Assembly (NCBI RefSeq): GCF_019249295.1
Contig: NZ_JAESDH010000001.1
Coordinates: 62,001-126,000 of the forward strand
Direction: 5' to 3'
DNA from: Alteromonas antoniana
Lineage (GTDB): Bacteria; Pseudomonadota; Gammaproteobacteria; Enterobacterales; Alteromonadaceae
Length of the DNA stretch: 64,000 bases
Under the pieces are notes generated by a model, which had not been told where the DNA came from, searched no databases, and saw only the letters and a list, made by a program, of their open reading frames with translations. The position numbers and the translations under genes were made by a program. Positions 8,166 to 17,898 of this stretch are shown one piece after another; position 1 is the stretch's first letter, and every line of letters starts with the position of its first letter.

Positions 8166-11100
8166 CTAAGCCGGTTGCGGATGTGCGTTCTGGTGAAGCT
8201 GTTTTTGCTGACGCTGGTAACGACGGCGATGGAACGCCGCGACGATAGTTGGCGTGAACACCAGTGACAAAATGACGGAAAACCCAACCCCACCGGCCAG
8301 TACCACCGCCAGCGGAGGCCAGAAACTCCCCTCACTAAACAGCAGTAGCGGTATGAGGCCGCCCACGGTCGTGAAGGTGGTGGACAATATATGTCGGCTG
8401 CAACCCATAGTTTCGGCGACGATGGCCCGGGTATCCCCGATTCTGGCATCGCCATTCGAGTTGATTGCTGCAATCACGACAATAGAGCCGTTAATCGCCA
8501 CCCCGATCAGTCCGGCCGAACCGAGCAACGGATTGAATCCAATCGGTAAACCGGAGATCCATAAGCTGCCCATCCCCAGCCCGACAGAGAGTACCGCCAC
8601 CAATCCAATAACAGATGCCATACGCACACTTTGAAATGTCAGGATAAGCGTGGTTATCATTAATACCAGCAATACCGGCGCATACGTGCCAAGTTGCCCC
8701 AAAGCCTGTTGTTGTTCGTCAGCATCGCCTGCCATGTGAATACGAAAACCATCCGGTAGCGCGATATTGTCCTCTACCAGGTTTCGCAGCGTGTTGCTGG
8801 CATCCACCGCCGGCACACCAGGCAGTAAATAGGCTTGCACGCGGTTGACGCGCTCCCCGTCAAGACGGGTGATACCACTTAAGCTGGGAACCAGCGCCAA
8901 CTCTCCAATAGCGTTAAGTGGCACCCACTGTCCCGACTGCGACAAGTTAGCACTAACTAACGGCATCCCCTCTGCAGAGGAAAGATTTTGTCTGACATCG
9001 TCCGAATATCGAACGCGAACGGGCACATCTTCCGTACTTTCCAGAATAGAACCACCAGTCTGGCCGGCGAGGTTTACCTGCAATTGTCCGGCAAGTTGCG
9101 ACAGCGTTAATGCAGACAGCGTTGTTGTGGTGCTGTTGGTGCGTACTTCGAGGGCTGGTTCACCCAGGGTAATAGTCGCAGTCGACTCGGAGATCCCTGG
9201 CACTTTTGTCATTAACTGTCTGACTTGCTGACCGATGGCGTTTAACTGCTCAAGGTCAGGTCCTATTATCTCGACTTCGATAGGCGCTTCAATTGGCGGG
9301 CCCTGACCAAACGCTCTGACTACAATTTGTGCCGAAGGAAATGCAGCTTCAAGGTCGTGCTGCAATTCACCAATCAGTCTTGCGGCCTTACTCACCGATT
9401 CTGACGTCACCACCGCGTTGGCAAAGTTAGGTGTATTGTCGCGTTTCATCACCTGGTTGTAATAGACTGACGGCGCAGAGCCGCCTACCAGCCAGGTGAC
9501 ATCCGTCACATCACCATGCGCGCGAATGCGACTATCAATTTGCTCAACCAGCGCATGCGTATGTGTGATGCTGCTGCCATCCTGAGACCAGACGTAAACT
9601 TCAAACTGGTCGCGATCGGCACTGGGGAAGAAAACATTCGCGAGCTGGCCAGATAAGGCAAAGCCCGATAAACAAAGCACCATTACTACAGGCAGCACAA
9701 TCAACGGGCGCTGGATCCAGCCTGCCAGTGTCGCGCTGAACGCCGCAGTCAGTGACGGCGTTTGTATACCCTGAGACCACCAGCTTCGGTTTACTTCACC
9801 GTGGCGAGGCAAAAAGCGCGCTGCCAGTGCGGCAATAATGGTAAGCGAGATAAACAGCGACCCTATCAGGGCCATTACCACACTGATGGCAATCGGACTG
9901 ATGAAATCGCCAATGTTCCCATTGAGTAAAAATATCGGCATAAAGCCCAGAATGGTAGTCAGCGTTGATGCCAGCAACGGCGCGAACAGGTGTCGCACGC
10001 TGACGGTAAGTGCATCCAACCGGGTGTACGCATCGTTTTTCAGGTTGATGCGAATTTCGTCAGTGATCACAATGGCGTTATCAATCAACAAGCCGATGGC
10101 GATGATCATCCCGAAAATCGACATCTGATGGATTTGCTCGTTGTAAAAACTCAGCGAGAACAACGTAAACCCGGCACACAGTGGCAATGCCAGGCCGACT
10201 ATCCACGATGCTTTTACCCCCATAAACAGCAGAATAACAAGCATGACAACCGCACAGCCCATCACCAGGTTTTGGGTCAGCTCGCTGAGCCTGGCATCGG
10301 TATACTGGTTCTGCTCAAATACTATCGTTGCCTGCACCGAACCGGCAAAAGCCGTGTTGAAATCATCCACTGCCGCCAGTGCCTGAGAGGTCCACTTATC
10401 GACTCTTACCGTGGTCTGCATTCGGGCGGCAACAAATACGGTACGTTCGCCATTCACTATCGCAATATCATTAACCGGCTTTTCCCATCCACGGTATACA
10501 CTGGCGACATCGCCTACCCGAAGGTAGCGTCCGGACTGATTAAGCAACGGAACGTCGCTGACCATTTCCACGCCATCAAAGGCACCAGTCATATCCAGTC
10601 GCAGTTGTTTTTGGCCCGGATACAGGGTGCCCGCAGGCAGTTTAGGATCGGCGGCGCGAATGGCATTGCCTACGTCAGCTATCGTCAGCCCCGATGCCGC
10701 CAGTCGTGAAGGCTCAACCTCAACGACGATTTCCTCTTCTGGGGCACCGAATACTCTGACCAGCTCAGTCCCCCCCACATTACGTAGTCTGTCAGCCAAC
10801 TCCTGTGCCAGACGAGCGGTCATGGTCAGCGGCAAAGGCCCGTCCTGCTGTGGGGTCATCGATAACAGCAGTGTGAACGCGGTTGCCCCGCGCTTCTCAT
10901 CAAACACCGGTGCCGCCACACCGTCAGGAAAATCGGCAGCAGCTGCACTTAAGCTATCTCTGACTTCACTGAACAGCGATTCATTAGTGCTATTGTCAAT
11001 CCAGTCCTGGGTTTCGATCGTTACAATGGAAATACCCGCTCGTGAAGTTGAGCGTACCTCTTTAATTTCGTAGATTTCGCGCAGGCGATCTTCAATAGGA

Positions 11101-11318
11101 TCGGTCACCAGGGCCTCTACTCTCTCAGCTGATGCCCCCGGGTATGCGGTGATTATGAGTGCATTGCGCGTATCAATACGCGGATCTTCCAACCTGGGTA
11201 AGGTGGTAAGGGCCGAAAATCCGGCGACCAGCAAAATCATAATGCTTAATACCAGCAAGTGACCGCGACGGAAAAACAGCGTGTACCACGGGGATGGGGG
11301 TGTTTGAGGCGCAGACAT
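8166..11318 (-). CDS. RND efflux transporter permease (HAE1-like)
   Basis: 1050 residues, full length for the AcrB/MexF superfamily of inner-membrane proton-driven drug exporters. One membrane helix lies near residue 20-40, followed by the two large periplasmic loops and two sets of membrane helices. The TM4 motif reads GLLIDNAIVITDE, so only the first of the two adjacent aspartates of AcrB (D407, D408) is kept and the second is Asn. The start codon overlaps the stop of the adaptor gene by one base (TAATG). No outer membrane factor is encoded nearby, so a TolC-type channel encoded elsewhere must be used. Substrate unknown. Confidence 0.92.
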   Translation of the reverse strand: MSAPQTPPSPWYTLFFRRGHLLVLSIMILLVAGFSALTTLPRLEDPRIDTRNALIITAYPGASAERVEALVTDPIEDRLREIYEIKEVRSTSRAGISIVTIETQDWIDNSTNESLFSEVRDSLSAAAADFPDGVAAPVFDEKRGATAFTLLLSMTPQQDGPLPLTMTARLAQELADRLRNVGGTELVRVFGAPEEEIVVEVEPSRLAASGLTIADVGNAIRAADPKLPAGTLYPGQKQLRLDMTGAFDGVEMVSDVPLLNQSGRYLRVGDVASVYRGWEKPVNDIAIVNGERTVFVAARMQTTVRVDKWTSQALAAVDDFNTAFAGSVQATIVFEQNQYTDARLSELTQNLVMGCAVVMLVILLFMGVKASWIVGLALPLCAGFTLFSLSFYNEQIHQMSIFGMIIAIGLLIDNAIVITDEIRINLKNDAYTRLDALTVSVRHLFAPLLASTLTTILGFMPIFLLNGNIGDFISPIAISVVMALIGSLFISLTIIAALAARFLPRHGEVNRSWWSQGIQTPSLTAAFSATLAGWIQRPLIVLPVVMVLCLSGFALSGQLANVFFPSADRDQFEVYVWSQDGSSITHTHALVEQIDSRIRAHGDVTDVTWLVGGSAPSVYYNQVMKRDNTPNFANAVVTSESVSKAARLIGELQHDLEAAFPSAQIVVRAFGQGPPIEAPIEVEIIGPDLEQLNAIGQQVRQLMTKVPGISESTATITLGEPALEVRTNSTTTTLSALTLSQLAGQLQVNLAGQTGGSILESTEDVPVRVRYSDDVRQNLSSAEGMPLVSANLSQSGQWVPLNAIGELALVPSLSGITRLDGERVNRVQAYLLPGVPAVDASNTLRNLVEDNIALPDGFRIHMAGDADEQQQALGQLGTYAPVLLVLMITTLILTFQSVRMASVIGLVAVLSVGLGMGSLWISGLPIGFNPLLGSAGLIGVAINGSIVVIAAINSNGDARIGDTRAIVAETMGCSRHILSTTFTTVGGLIPLLLFSEGSFWPPLAVVLAGGVGFSVILSLVFTPTIVAAFHRRRYQRQQKQLHQNAHPQPA

Positions 11319-12484
11319 TACTTCAGCTCCGCCGTATCATCTGAGGCTGTTATCACAGATACCGTTTGTCCGGGCGAGAGACGATGCGTGCCTGACACAA
11401 CGAACTGGTCTCCCTCGGAAATTGCGCCTCTGACAAAAGCACGCTCACCGTCTGTGTAGATGACTTCAAGAGTGCGGCCTTCCAGCACAGGCTCGCCACT
11501 GTCTGCTGTTTTAACAACAAATACTCGCCATAAGCCACGCGTACCATTGCTCAACGCTGTCACCGGCACCCACGCCCCACGCTCCTCGCGTTCTTTTCCG
11601 GTTTGCATACTGGCCATATCGCCCGGCATCACGCCACTGTCTTGCGGGAGCGTTACCAGAATATCAATAGTACGCGTAGCCTGCTGGCGTAAGGCCAGAC
11701 GGTGTGACACCTGACCGGTCAATGACTGACCATTCACGGTGAGTTGCACGTGCTTACCAGGCTCGGCGGCACTGGCAATATCGGAAGGAAGCGCAAAACG
11801 CGCCTGTAACGCGCTCTGACTGGTGAGTGACAATATCGGTGTACCCGCACTCACCACGGTGCCGGCGTCGATCATTCGCGCGTCTACGACCCCCGTGAAC
11901 GGGGCCACTATCACTGACTTTTCACTTTCTACCTGTAATGACGCCAGCGCCGCTTTGACTTCATTAACCTGTGCCGATGCCGCTTCAACCCGGGCTTTGG
12001 CTTCATCTAAACGCTGCGCAGACTCAACCTTGCTTGCCACCAGCGACTGAATACGTTCGACCGTCAGTGAAGCGAGACTGGACTCAGCTTTAGCTCGTGC
12101 AAGACTGGCATTCAGTTCTGCCCGCTGTGCCTCAATGCGCTGCGTATCTAAACTGGCTAACTGTTGGCCTTCACTGACGCTGTCGCCCTCTTCCACCAGC
12201 ACGTCTGCAACCAGTCCCTCTCTTTCAAATCCCACTTTGGCCTGTCTGGGTGATTCAATTAGACCGAATACAGAAACGGGCATGTGAAAACCGTTTTGCA
12301 ACGTAACCGGTTTTACATCGACGCGCGCCGCATTGGCTTCTCTGTCCTGCGCGTCAACCTTGGAAAAGCCGGCAGCAAATAACAGAATTACCAGAGCGAT
12401 CCCAAAAATGGCAAGCGCAGCCCATAGCCGCCGAAAGTGCTTTCCCTCAGGCTGTGAAGAAACTGGCGTCGGTGAATAGGCCAT
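11318..12484 (-). CDS. RND efflux periplasmic adaptor (membrane fusion protein)
   Basis: 388 residues. A single N-terminal anchor helix (about 20-45), a lipoyl-like half (FEREGLVADVLVEEGDSV), a long alpha-helical hairpin rich in Ala/Glu/Ser (about 105-185), the second lipoyl half (VIAPFTGVVDARMIDAGT) and beta-barrel domains follow the usual order. It links the RND permease encoded immediately downstream (one-base overlap) to an outer membrane channel. Expression is probably controlled by the divergent TetR-family regulator at 12613, with a candidate operator in the shared 128-base spacer. Confidence 0.92.
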   Translation of the reverse strand: MAYSPTPVSSQPEGKHFRRLWAALAIFGIALVILLFAAGFSKVDAQDREANAARVDVKPVTLQNGFHMPVSVFGLIESPRQAKVGFEREGLVADVLVEEGDSVSEGQQLASLDTQRIEAQRAELNASLARAKAESSLASLTVERIQSLVASKVESAQRLDEAKARVEAASAQVNEVKAALASLQVESEKSVIVAPFTGVVDARMIDAGTVVSAGTPILSLTSQSALQARFALPSDIASAAEPGKHVQLTVNGQSLTGQVSHRLALRQQATRTIDILVTLPQDSGVMPGDMASMQTGKEREERGAWVPVTALSNGTRGLWRVFVVKTADSGEPVLEGRTLEVIYTDGERAFVRGAISEGDQFVVSGTHRLSPGQTVSVITASDDTAELK

Positions 12485-12536
12485 AGATGGAGTCCTTGAT
12501 TGTCAAAGCGTGTTGTCGGGAAAATGCGTATAGTGT

Positions 12537-12564
12537 TTGTACAAGTGTTATGCTAAATTATAAA
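12537..12564 (+). promoter_or_regulatory. Sigma-70 promoter candidate for TetR regulator
   Basis: TTGTAC (12537-12542) and TATAAA (12559-12564) with a 16-base spacer. The palindrome at 12566 begins just downstream, so a bound repressor would cover the transcription start. Confidence 0.45.
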
Positions 12565-12565
12565 T

Positions 12566-12580
12566 ACTAGACCGTCCAGT
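12566..12580. promoter_or_regulatory. Candidate TetR-family operator
   Basis: A 15-base imperfect palindrome ACTaGACcGTCcAGT, with ACTNGAC and GTCNAGT half-sites, in the spacer between the divergent TetR regulator and efflux adaptor genes. Position and symmetry fit an autoregulatory operator that also controls the pump. Confidence 0.5.
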
Positions 12581-12612
12581 TTGATAATTAGTTTTTTTAG
12601 TAAAGGTGTTTT

Positions 12613-13266
12613 TTGAACGCATCAGTAAGCCGTGCCGGCCGCCCAAAAAGTGAAGCAAAGCGACGTCAGATCCTGCATGCTGCCAGCGAGCTGTTTTTAA
12701 ACGAAGGGTTCGCTAACACGTCGATGGATAAGGTAGCGAAGGCTTCCGGCGTCTCCAAGCAGACAGTGTATTCGCACTTCGAAAGTAAAGACTCACTATA
12801 CACCGCAGCCATTGAAAATAAGTGCCTGGCCTACCAACTCGATCCGGCCAGACTGTCACAGCACAACGGTTGCCAGTTACCGCTAGAAGACTGCCTGCAA
12901 ACTATCGGGGTCCAGTTCGTAAAATTGTTTCATGACGAAGAAGTTATTGCGATGTACAGGGTCGTTATTGCAGAGGCAAATAACAACCCGCATGTGGCGG
13001 AACTGTTTTACAATGCCGGTCCGAAAGCCAGTATTTATGTTCTGGCGGGCATGTTCGAAACATTCAGCAATAATCGGTTATCGCATGCCGACGCGCTTGC
13101 GCTGGCAATTGACTACTTCAGTCTGCTCAAAGGTGAATTTCATATCCGCACATTGTTTGGCCTGGCATCACCACTGTCCGGCGAGCAAATAGAGGAAAAG
13201 GTAAGAACGGCGGTAGCCAAAACCCTGCTGTTATTTAACCACGCTGCTGGGAATAGCAAAACGTAA
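12613..13266 (+). CDS. TetR/AcrR-family transcriptional regulator of the efflux pump
   Basis: 217 residues with a TTG start, chosen because AAAGGT (12602-12607) is correctly spaced and the protein begins right before the DNA-binding domain. The helix-turn-helix spans about residues 12-60 (AASELFLNEGFANTSMDKVA, then SGVSKQTVYSHFESKDSLY), a clear TetR_N signature. The C-terminal ligand domain resembles the AcrR-type TetR_C group. Divergent orientation next to the adaptor/RND operon suggests it represses the pump and itself; the inducer is unknown. Confidence 0.88.
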   Translation: MNASVSRAGRPKSEAKRRQILHAASELFLNEGFANTSMDKVAKASGVSKQTVYSHFESKDSLYTAAIENKCLAYQLDPARLSQHNGCQLPLEDCLQTIGVQFVKLFHDEEVIAMYRVVIAEANNNPHVAELFYNAGPKASIYVLAGMFETFSNNRLSHADALALAIDYFSLLKGEFHIRTLFGLASPLSGEQIEEKVRTAVAKTLLLFNHAAGNSKT

Positions 13267-13358
13267 ACTTTGGTCGCTAAAGATAACAACCTCTGCATTA
13301 CACCTTGTCACCTTTTTGTTAGACTATGCCGCGTTTTCACATCGGTGATGAGATAGTC

Positions 13359-14372
13359 ATGACAGAATTTACCGGCAATCATATTCTTTCAGTTAATCAG
13401 TTTGATCGCGATGCCATTGAAAAAATCTTTTCGGTGGCACATTCCATGGAACCTTATGCTCGCCGGGAAAAGCGAACCACCGTGTTAAGCGGTGCGATTC
13501 TGGGCAATTTATTCTTCGAGCCCAGTACCCGAACACGCGTGAGTTTTGGTACTGCTTTTAACCTGTTAGGCGGTGAAGTCCGCGAGACTACCGGCATGGA
13601 TAATTCTGCGCTGGCGAAAGGCGAGTCGCTGTTTGATACCGCGCGGGTACTCAGCGGCTACTCAGACATTATTGCCATGCGCCACCCTGCCGCAGGCTCA
13701 GTCAGCGAGTTTGCTGAGGGCAGCCGGGTACCGGTAATCAATGGCGGTGATGGCGCGAACGAACATCCCACTCAGGCCCTGCTAGATCTTTTCACGATTA
13801 AACGCGAGCTAAACTATCATGGCAAAGGCATTGATGGTCTTCACATCGCGATGATTGGAGATTTGCGTTACGGTCGAACCGTGCATTCACTTTCACGTTT
13901 GCTGTGTCTCTACAAAGATGTACGATTTACACTTATTTCCCCGAAAGAGCTGGCGATGCCGCAGCCAATCGTGGATGCCATCAATGATGCAGGGCACCGA
14001 CTCACCATCACCGAGCAACTGGAAGGCAACATGGATGCGGATATCTGTTATCAGACCCGCATTCAGGAAGAACGCTTCCCTTCGCAGGAAGAAGCCAATC
14101 GCTATCGCGGTAAATTCCGTCTCAATCAGGCAATTTACACGCGTCATTTTCAATCGAAGACCGTTATCATGCATCCGCTCCCGCGGGACAGCCGTATGGA
14201 AGCTAACGAACTGGATAATGATTTAAACATCAATCCCAACCTCGCCATTTTCCGTCAGACCGACAATGGTGTCCTTGTCAGAATGGCCTTATTTGCCCTG
14301 ACACTTGGCGTAGAAGATCTGGTGAGTAAATACGAACGTGATGTGGTCTGGTACAGCAACAAGAGCAGTTAA
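13359..14372 (+). CDS. pyrB: Aspartate carbamoyltransferase catalytic subunit
   Basis: 337 residues from the ATG at 13359, preferred over an in-frame ATG at 13326 because GGTGATGAG lies just before it. The enzyme makes N-carbamoyl-aspartate in pyrimidine synthesis. The carbamoyl phosphate motif FFEPSTRTRVSF, the MRHPAAGS loop, HPTQALLDLFTI and MHPLPRDSRMEANELD are all present and mark aspartate rather than ornithine carbamoyltransferase. No pyrI regulatory chain follows; the next gene is hemL, three bases after the stop, so pyrB and hemL are probably cotranscribed. Confidence 0.93.
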   Translation: MTEFTGNHILSVNQFDRDAIEKIFSVAHSMEPYARREKRTTVLSGAILGNLFFEPSTRTRVSFGTAFNLLGGEVRETTGMDNSALAKGESLFDTARVLSGYSDIIAMRHPAAGSVSEFAEGSRVPVINGGDGANEHPTQALLDLFTIKRELNYHGKGIDGLHIAMIGDLRYGRTVHSLSRLLCLYKDVRFTLISPKELAMPQPIVDAINDAGHRLTITEQLEGNMDADICYQTRIQEERFPSQEEANRYRGKFRLNQAIYTRHFQSKTVIMHPLPRDSRMEANELDNDLNINPNLAIFRQTDNGVLVRMALFALTLGVEDLVSKYERDVVWYSNKSS

Positions 14373-14375
14373 AGC

Positions 14376-15656
14376 ATGCAAAAATCAATAGCCTTATTCG
14401 AGCGCGCCCAGAAAACCATTCCGGGTGGCGTAAATTCACCGGTTCGCGCATTTAAAGCGGTTGGCGGCACGCCACCTTTTATCCAGAAAGCCGATGGTCC
14501 GTATATCTGGGATGCCGACGGCAAGCAGTACATCGACTACGTGCAATCGTGGGGCCCGATGGTGCTTGGCCACAACAATGAGGCCATTCGCAACGCCGTG
14601 GTTGAAGCCGCCCAGATGGGCCTGTCTTTCGGTGCACCTACCGAAGCTGAAGTCTATATGGCTGAAAAGGTCAAAGAAATGGTGCCATCGATGGAGATGG
14701 TTCGCATGGTAAACAGCGGAACCGAAGCTACCATGTCAGCGATTCGGCTGGCGCGTGGCTATACCGGCCGCAACAAAATTATTAAGTTTGAAGGCTGCTA
14801 CCACGGTCACGCCGATTCATTACTGGTGAAAGCCGGATCAGGCGCACTGACGCTTGGCGTCCCAAGCTCGCCAGGCGTGCCAGCTGAAGTCGCGAAACAC
14901 ACGATAACTGTTGAGTTCAATAACTTAGACAGCGTGCGTGAAGCGTTTGCTGAACATGGTGAAGACATTGCCTGCATTATTACCGAGCCGGTTGCCGGTA
15001 ACATGAACTGTATTCCTCCGGTAGAGGGTTTTCTGCAAGGATTGCGCGACATCTGTGATGAGTACGGCAGCGTATTGATATTCGATGAAGTCATGACCGG
15101 CTTTCGCGTTTCCCGCGGCGGTGCACAAGAGCGTTACAATGTTAAACCCGACATGACCTGCCTGGGCAAAGTCATTGGCGGGGGAATGCCGGTTGGCGCG
15201 TTTGGTGGCCGCAAAGATATCATCACCCATGTTGCGCCCACTGGCCCTGTTTATCAGGCAGGAACATTATCGGGTAACCCTGTCGCTATGGCAGCGGGGC
15301 TGGCGGCACTTGAGCAACTTCAGGCTGATGATCTTTATCCGTCAATATTCAGAAACACCCAGGCATTGGCTGACGGTATGGTTGAGCGTGCGAAAAAGCA
15401 TGGTATTCCGTTAACCGCTAACGTTGCTGGCAGTATGTTTGGTATTTTCTTCACCGACATTGACCGGGTGACAAATTATCAGCAAGCCATTAGCTGTAAC
15501 ACAGAGCAGTTTAAAGTGTTTTATCACGGCATGCTGAACGAGGGTGTGTACCTTGCGCCAGCGTCTTACGAGGCAGGTTTTGTCTCCAAAATGCACGACG
15601 AAGATATTGTCGCGCGGACTCTGGACGCTGCCGATAAAGTATTTGGAAAACTTTAA
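14376..15656 (+). CDS. hemL: Glutamate-1-semialdehyde 2,1-aminomutase
   Basis: 426 residues, normal length. The PLP enzyme converts glutamate-1-semialdehyde to 5-aminolevulinate in the C5 route of heme synthesis. The Schiff-base lysine is Lys265 ([17 protein letters not shown]); [15 protein letters not shown] and [10 protein letters not shown] are further family motifs. It follows pyrB by three bases and precedes the adenylate cyclase gene by 18 bases, suggesting one transcript. Confidence 0.97.
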   Translation: MQKSIALFERAQKTIPGGVNSPVRAFKAVGGTPPFIQKADGPYIWDADGKQYIDYVQSWGPMVLGHNNEAIRNAVVEAAQMGLSFGAPTEAEVYMAEKVKEMVPSMEMVRMVNSGTEATMSAIRLARGYTGRNKIIKFEGCYHGHADSLLVKAGSGALTLGVPSSPGVPAEVAKHTITVEFNNLDSVREAFAEHGEDIACIITEPVAGNMNCIPPVEGFLQGLRDICDEYGSVLIFDEVMTGFRVSRGGAQERYNVKPDMTCLGKVIGGGMPVGAFGGRKDIITHVAPTGPVYQAGTLSGNPVAMAAGLAALEQLQADDLYPSIFRNTQALADGMVERAKKHGIPLTANVAGSMFGIFFTDIDRVTNYQQAISCNTEQFKVFYHGMLNEGVYLAPASYEAGFVSKMHDEDIVARTLDAADKVFGKL

Positions 15657-15674
15657 CGCATTCCGGAGCATTCC

Positions 15675-16757
15675 GTGACGATGGCATACTGGATCTTATT
15701 TGGCCTGACATGCATTTTCGGGCTGTACAGCGTCGTCGTCACGGTATTGTACCTGCGTAAATCCGGCTCTGCGCCAGTGACACCCGCTCTGCAGCGTGAG
15801 CGCAGCGCTGCAGTCCATAACGAAGCGGAAAAAGCCCGCCGTTTTAAAGAAAAAGCGGATGAGGCAATGCGCCTTAATCAGACTTTCCAGAAATTTGTTC
15901 CCAGACAGTTCGTCGATCATCTTGCCAAGCATGGCACTTCCGCGCTTGAACTGGGTCACGCTGACGAAGACGATGTCGCCATCTTATTTTGTGACATCCG
16001 CGGCTTTACCGGGTTGTCAGAGCGAATGACCCCTCAGGAGCTGATGAGCTTTCTGAATTCCTACTTTCTGCGCATGAACGACCCCATTCACCAGAACCGG
16101 GGCTTTATCGACAAGTTTATCGGCGATGCCATTATGGCCTTGTTTGATCACCCCGGTGGCGGTCAGAAAGACAAGGCCCGTGATGCGCTGAATGCGGCTA
16201 TCGACCTGAGAAAAGCATTAACCATCTATAACAATCACCGCCGTAACAGCGGTTATGCAGCAATCAATGTTGGCGTGGGAATTCATTTTGGTCCGGTGAT
16301 CCTTGGCACTGTCGGCTCGGACGATCGTATGGATACCACGGTCATCGGAGACAGCGTGAATATCGCCTATCGTCTGGAGGCGCTGGCACCGAAATATAAT
16401 GCCGATATTGTGGTAAGCAAACAGCTTCTGGACACCATTGGCGCAGATTACCCTGTAAAAACACGGTTGCTGGACTGGGTGCGGGTAAAAGGCCGGCGTT
16501 CGCCAATTGAAATATACGAAGTACTGAGTCATCTGCCCATTGAAGAACAGAATGTACGCTTTTCAATTCAAACACAGATTGCAGCCGGTCTCGCCTGTCG
16601 AATTAAACAGGACTGGGAAGGCGCGCTGGGGCACTTTCATCGTGCATTGGCGTTGAACCCTAACGATCTGCTTGCCATTCACCATATCAAAGTTTGTGAG
16701 CGCTACCGTCTGCTCGAACTGAACGAAGAGTGGGATGGTGCGCTGGCAACACTATAG
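15675..16757 (+). CDS. Class III adenylate/guanylate cyclase with N-terminal membrane anchor
   Basis: 360 residues; GTG start favoured because GGAG at 15664-15667 is well placed. One membrane helix (5-27), a helical linker (about 40-75), a class III cyclase domain (about 98-275) and a C-terminal TPR-like helical tail (about 305-350). The metal aspartates are Asp107 (FCDIRGFT) and Asp151 (FIGDAIMALF); the transition-state pair is Asn229 and Arg233 (SVNIAYRLE). The purine-selecting pair is Lys147 and Thr222. Lys with Thr is the class IIIb pattern of cyanobacterial CyaC-type adenylate cyclases, so ATP is the likely substrate. Some class IIIb enzymes respond to bicarbonate; that is inference here. 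Confidence 0.88.
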   Translation: MTMAYWILFGLTCIFGLYSVVVTVLYLRKSGSAPVTPALQRERSAAVHNEAEKARRFKEKADEAMRLNQTFQKFVPRQFVDHLAKHGTSALELGHADEDDVAILFCDIRGFTGLSERMTPQELMSFLNSYFLRMNDPIHQNRGFIDKFIGDAIMALFDHPGGGQKDKARDALNAAIDLRKALTIYNNHRRNSGYAAINVGVGIHFGPVILGTVGSDDRMDTTVIGDSVNIAYRLEALAPKYNADIVVSKQLLDTIGADYPVKTRLLDWVRVKGRRSPIEIYEVLSHLPIEEQNVRFSIQTQIAAGLACRIKQDWEGALGHFHRALALNPNDLLAIHHIKVCERYRLLELNEEWDGALATL

Positions 16758-16814
16758 CGTTGATGTGTCAGGCTAACTACGGGTTACCGAATACATTCTG
16801 CATATCGAGAACGT

Positions 16815-17732
16815 TTACAGCAGCGACTGCTGCTTAATAAACGCGATAGAAGGGGCGAAAAAGGCCGCGCCGGTTTCGGCGCTGGTGTAGTCCAGCCAAC
16901 GGTCGTAGTCACCTTCGCCGTTACCGTAAATCTGACTGTGTAGCATAGCCTTAAACGGCTGTGAGCTGGCCGCGCAACTAACAAAGAACAATCCCTGCGA
17001 GACCATGTCTCCGTAAGGCATCCCCTGTTTTAACAACGAGGGAATATCCTCGCCAATCCCTTTTCCGCTGGCGCGAACACAATGTGATGAGGCTGATTGC
17101 TCAGGACTTGGCAGGTTGTGCTCCTGGGTGGTTCCCATAACCTGTTCCTGCTGACGCGGTGCCAGAGAAAGCCAGCGTCGCAAGTCATGCCGATAGCGCT
17201 GAACATGAATATAACTCCCACCGGCGAAATCTTTGTCATCATCACCGATAATAGCCACTTCCCGTCGCTTCATCCCACGCGGGTTATCGGCAGCATAGAT
17301 AAAACCATTCAGATCCCTGCCATCGAGGTAACGGAAGCCGCGAATTTGTTCTACCAGTTCGGTGTGTAATCTGAGCAGTTCCATCACCTCTATACCGATG
17401 GCATGACAAATATCCAGACGATCAGCACGGATCTGAATGAATAAGTCGCAGGGCATCACCGGCGCGCTGCGATCTTCGCATTGCATATCAGGAAAAGGCG
17501 TCAGTTCCGTCGGGATCAAGCCAGGATAAAGCTCTGTCCAGTAGTTTGCGCCCACCGCAATCATCCCGGTCACCATCGCTTCATAGTGCTCGTTTTCATG
17601 GTGATCGAAAATCTCAAGAACGCGGGCGAGTTTTGCCCGTACCGCCTGACTGTCGTCGTCAACCACGTTTAACAATAAGTACTGTGCATGCAGGTTGGGT
17701 TCGGCGCACACGCCTTTTTGCGGTTGTGTCAT
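16815..17732 (-). CDS. Dyp-type heme peroxidase
   Basis: 305 residues, in the size range of the shorter (class B-like) Dyp peroxidases. The family GxxDG motif appears as GFRYLDGRD, whose aspartate assists peroxide cleavage. The proximal heme histidine is probably in SSHCVRASGKG, and QGLFFVSCAASSQPF matches the distal arginine/oxygen-channel region, although the arginine expected around there is not obvious. No signal peptide is seen, so it is cytoplasmic unless packaged into an encapsulin; no encapsulin gene is adjacent. Confidence 0.88.
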   Translation of the reverse strand: MTQPQKGVCAEPNLHAQYLLLNVVDDDSQAVRAKLARVLEIFDHHENEHYEAMVTGMIAVGANYWTELYPGLIPTELTPFPDMQCEDRSAPVMPCDLFIQIRADRLDICHAIGIEVMELLRLHTELVEQIRGFRYLDGRDLNGFIYAADNPRGMKRREVAIIGDDDKDFAGGSYIHVQRYRHDLRRWLSLAPRQQEQVMGTTQEHNLPSPEQSASSHCVRASGKGIGEDIPSLLKQGMPYGDMVSQGLFFVSCAASSQPFKAMLHSQIYGNGEGDYDRWLDYTSAETGAAFFAPSIAFIKQQSLL

Positions 17733-17898
17733 GCTTGCTCGTTCTAATCCCAGTCGGACTGTTGTTATGATTATTCAGCGAAGCCAGTAGCGAATCGGCT
17801 TCTTATCTTAGACTGTTGGCCAGTGCGTAGTGCGCCCACGTTAAACGGACAGCCCGTTCTGTAAACGTAAAGCCGCACCAAACACTCTCAAGTGTGGC

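Noticed and set aside
9990-10709. Plus-strand frame of 239 codons
   Set aside because: Fully antisense to the RND permease gene, whose protein is clearly conserved; a shadow.
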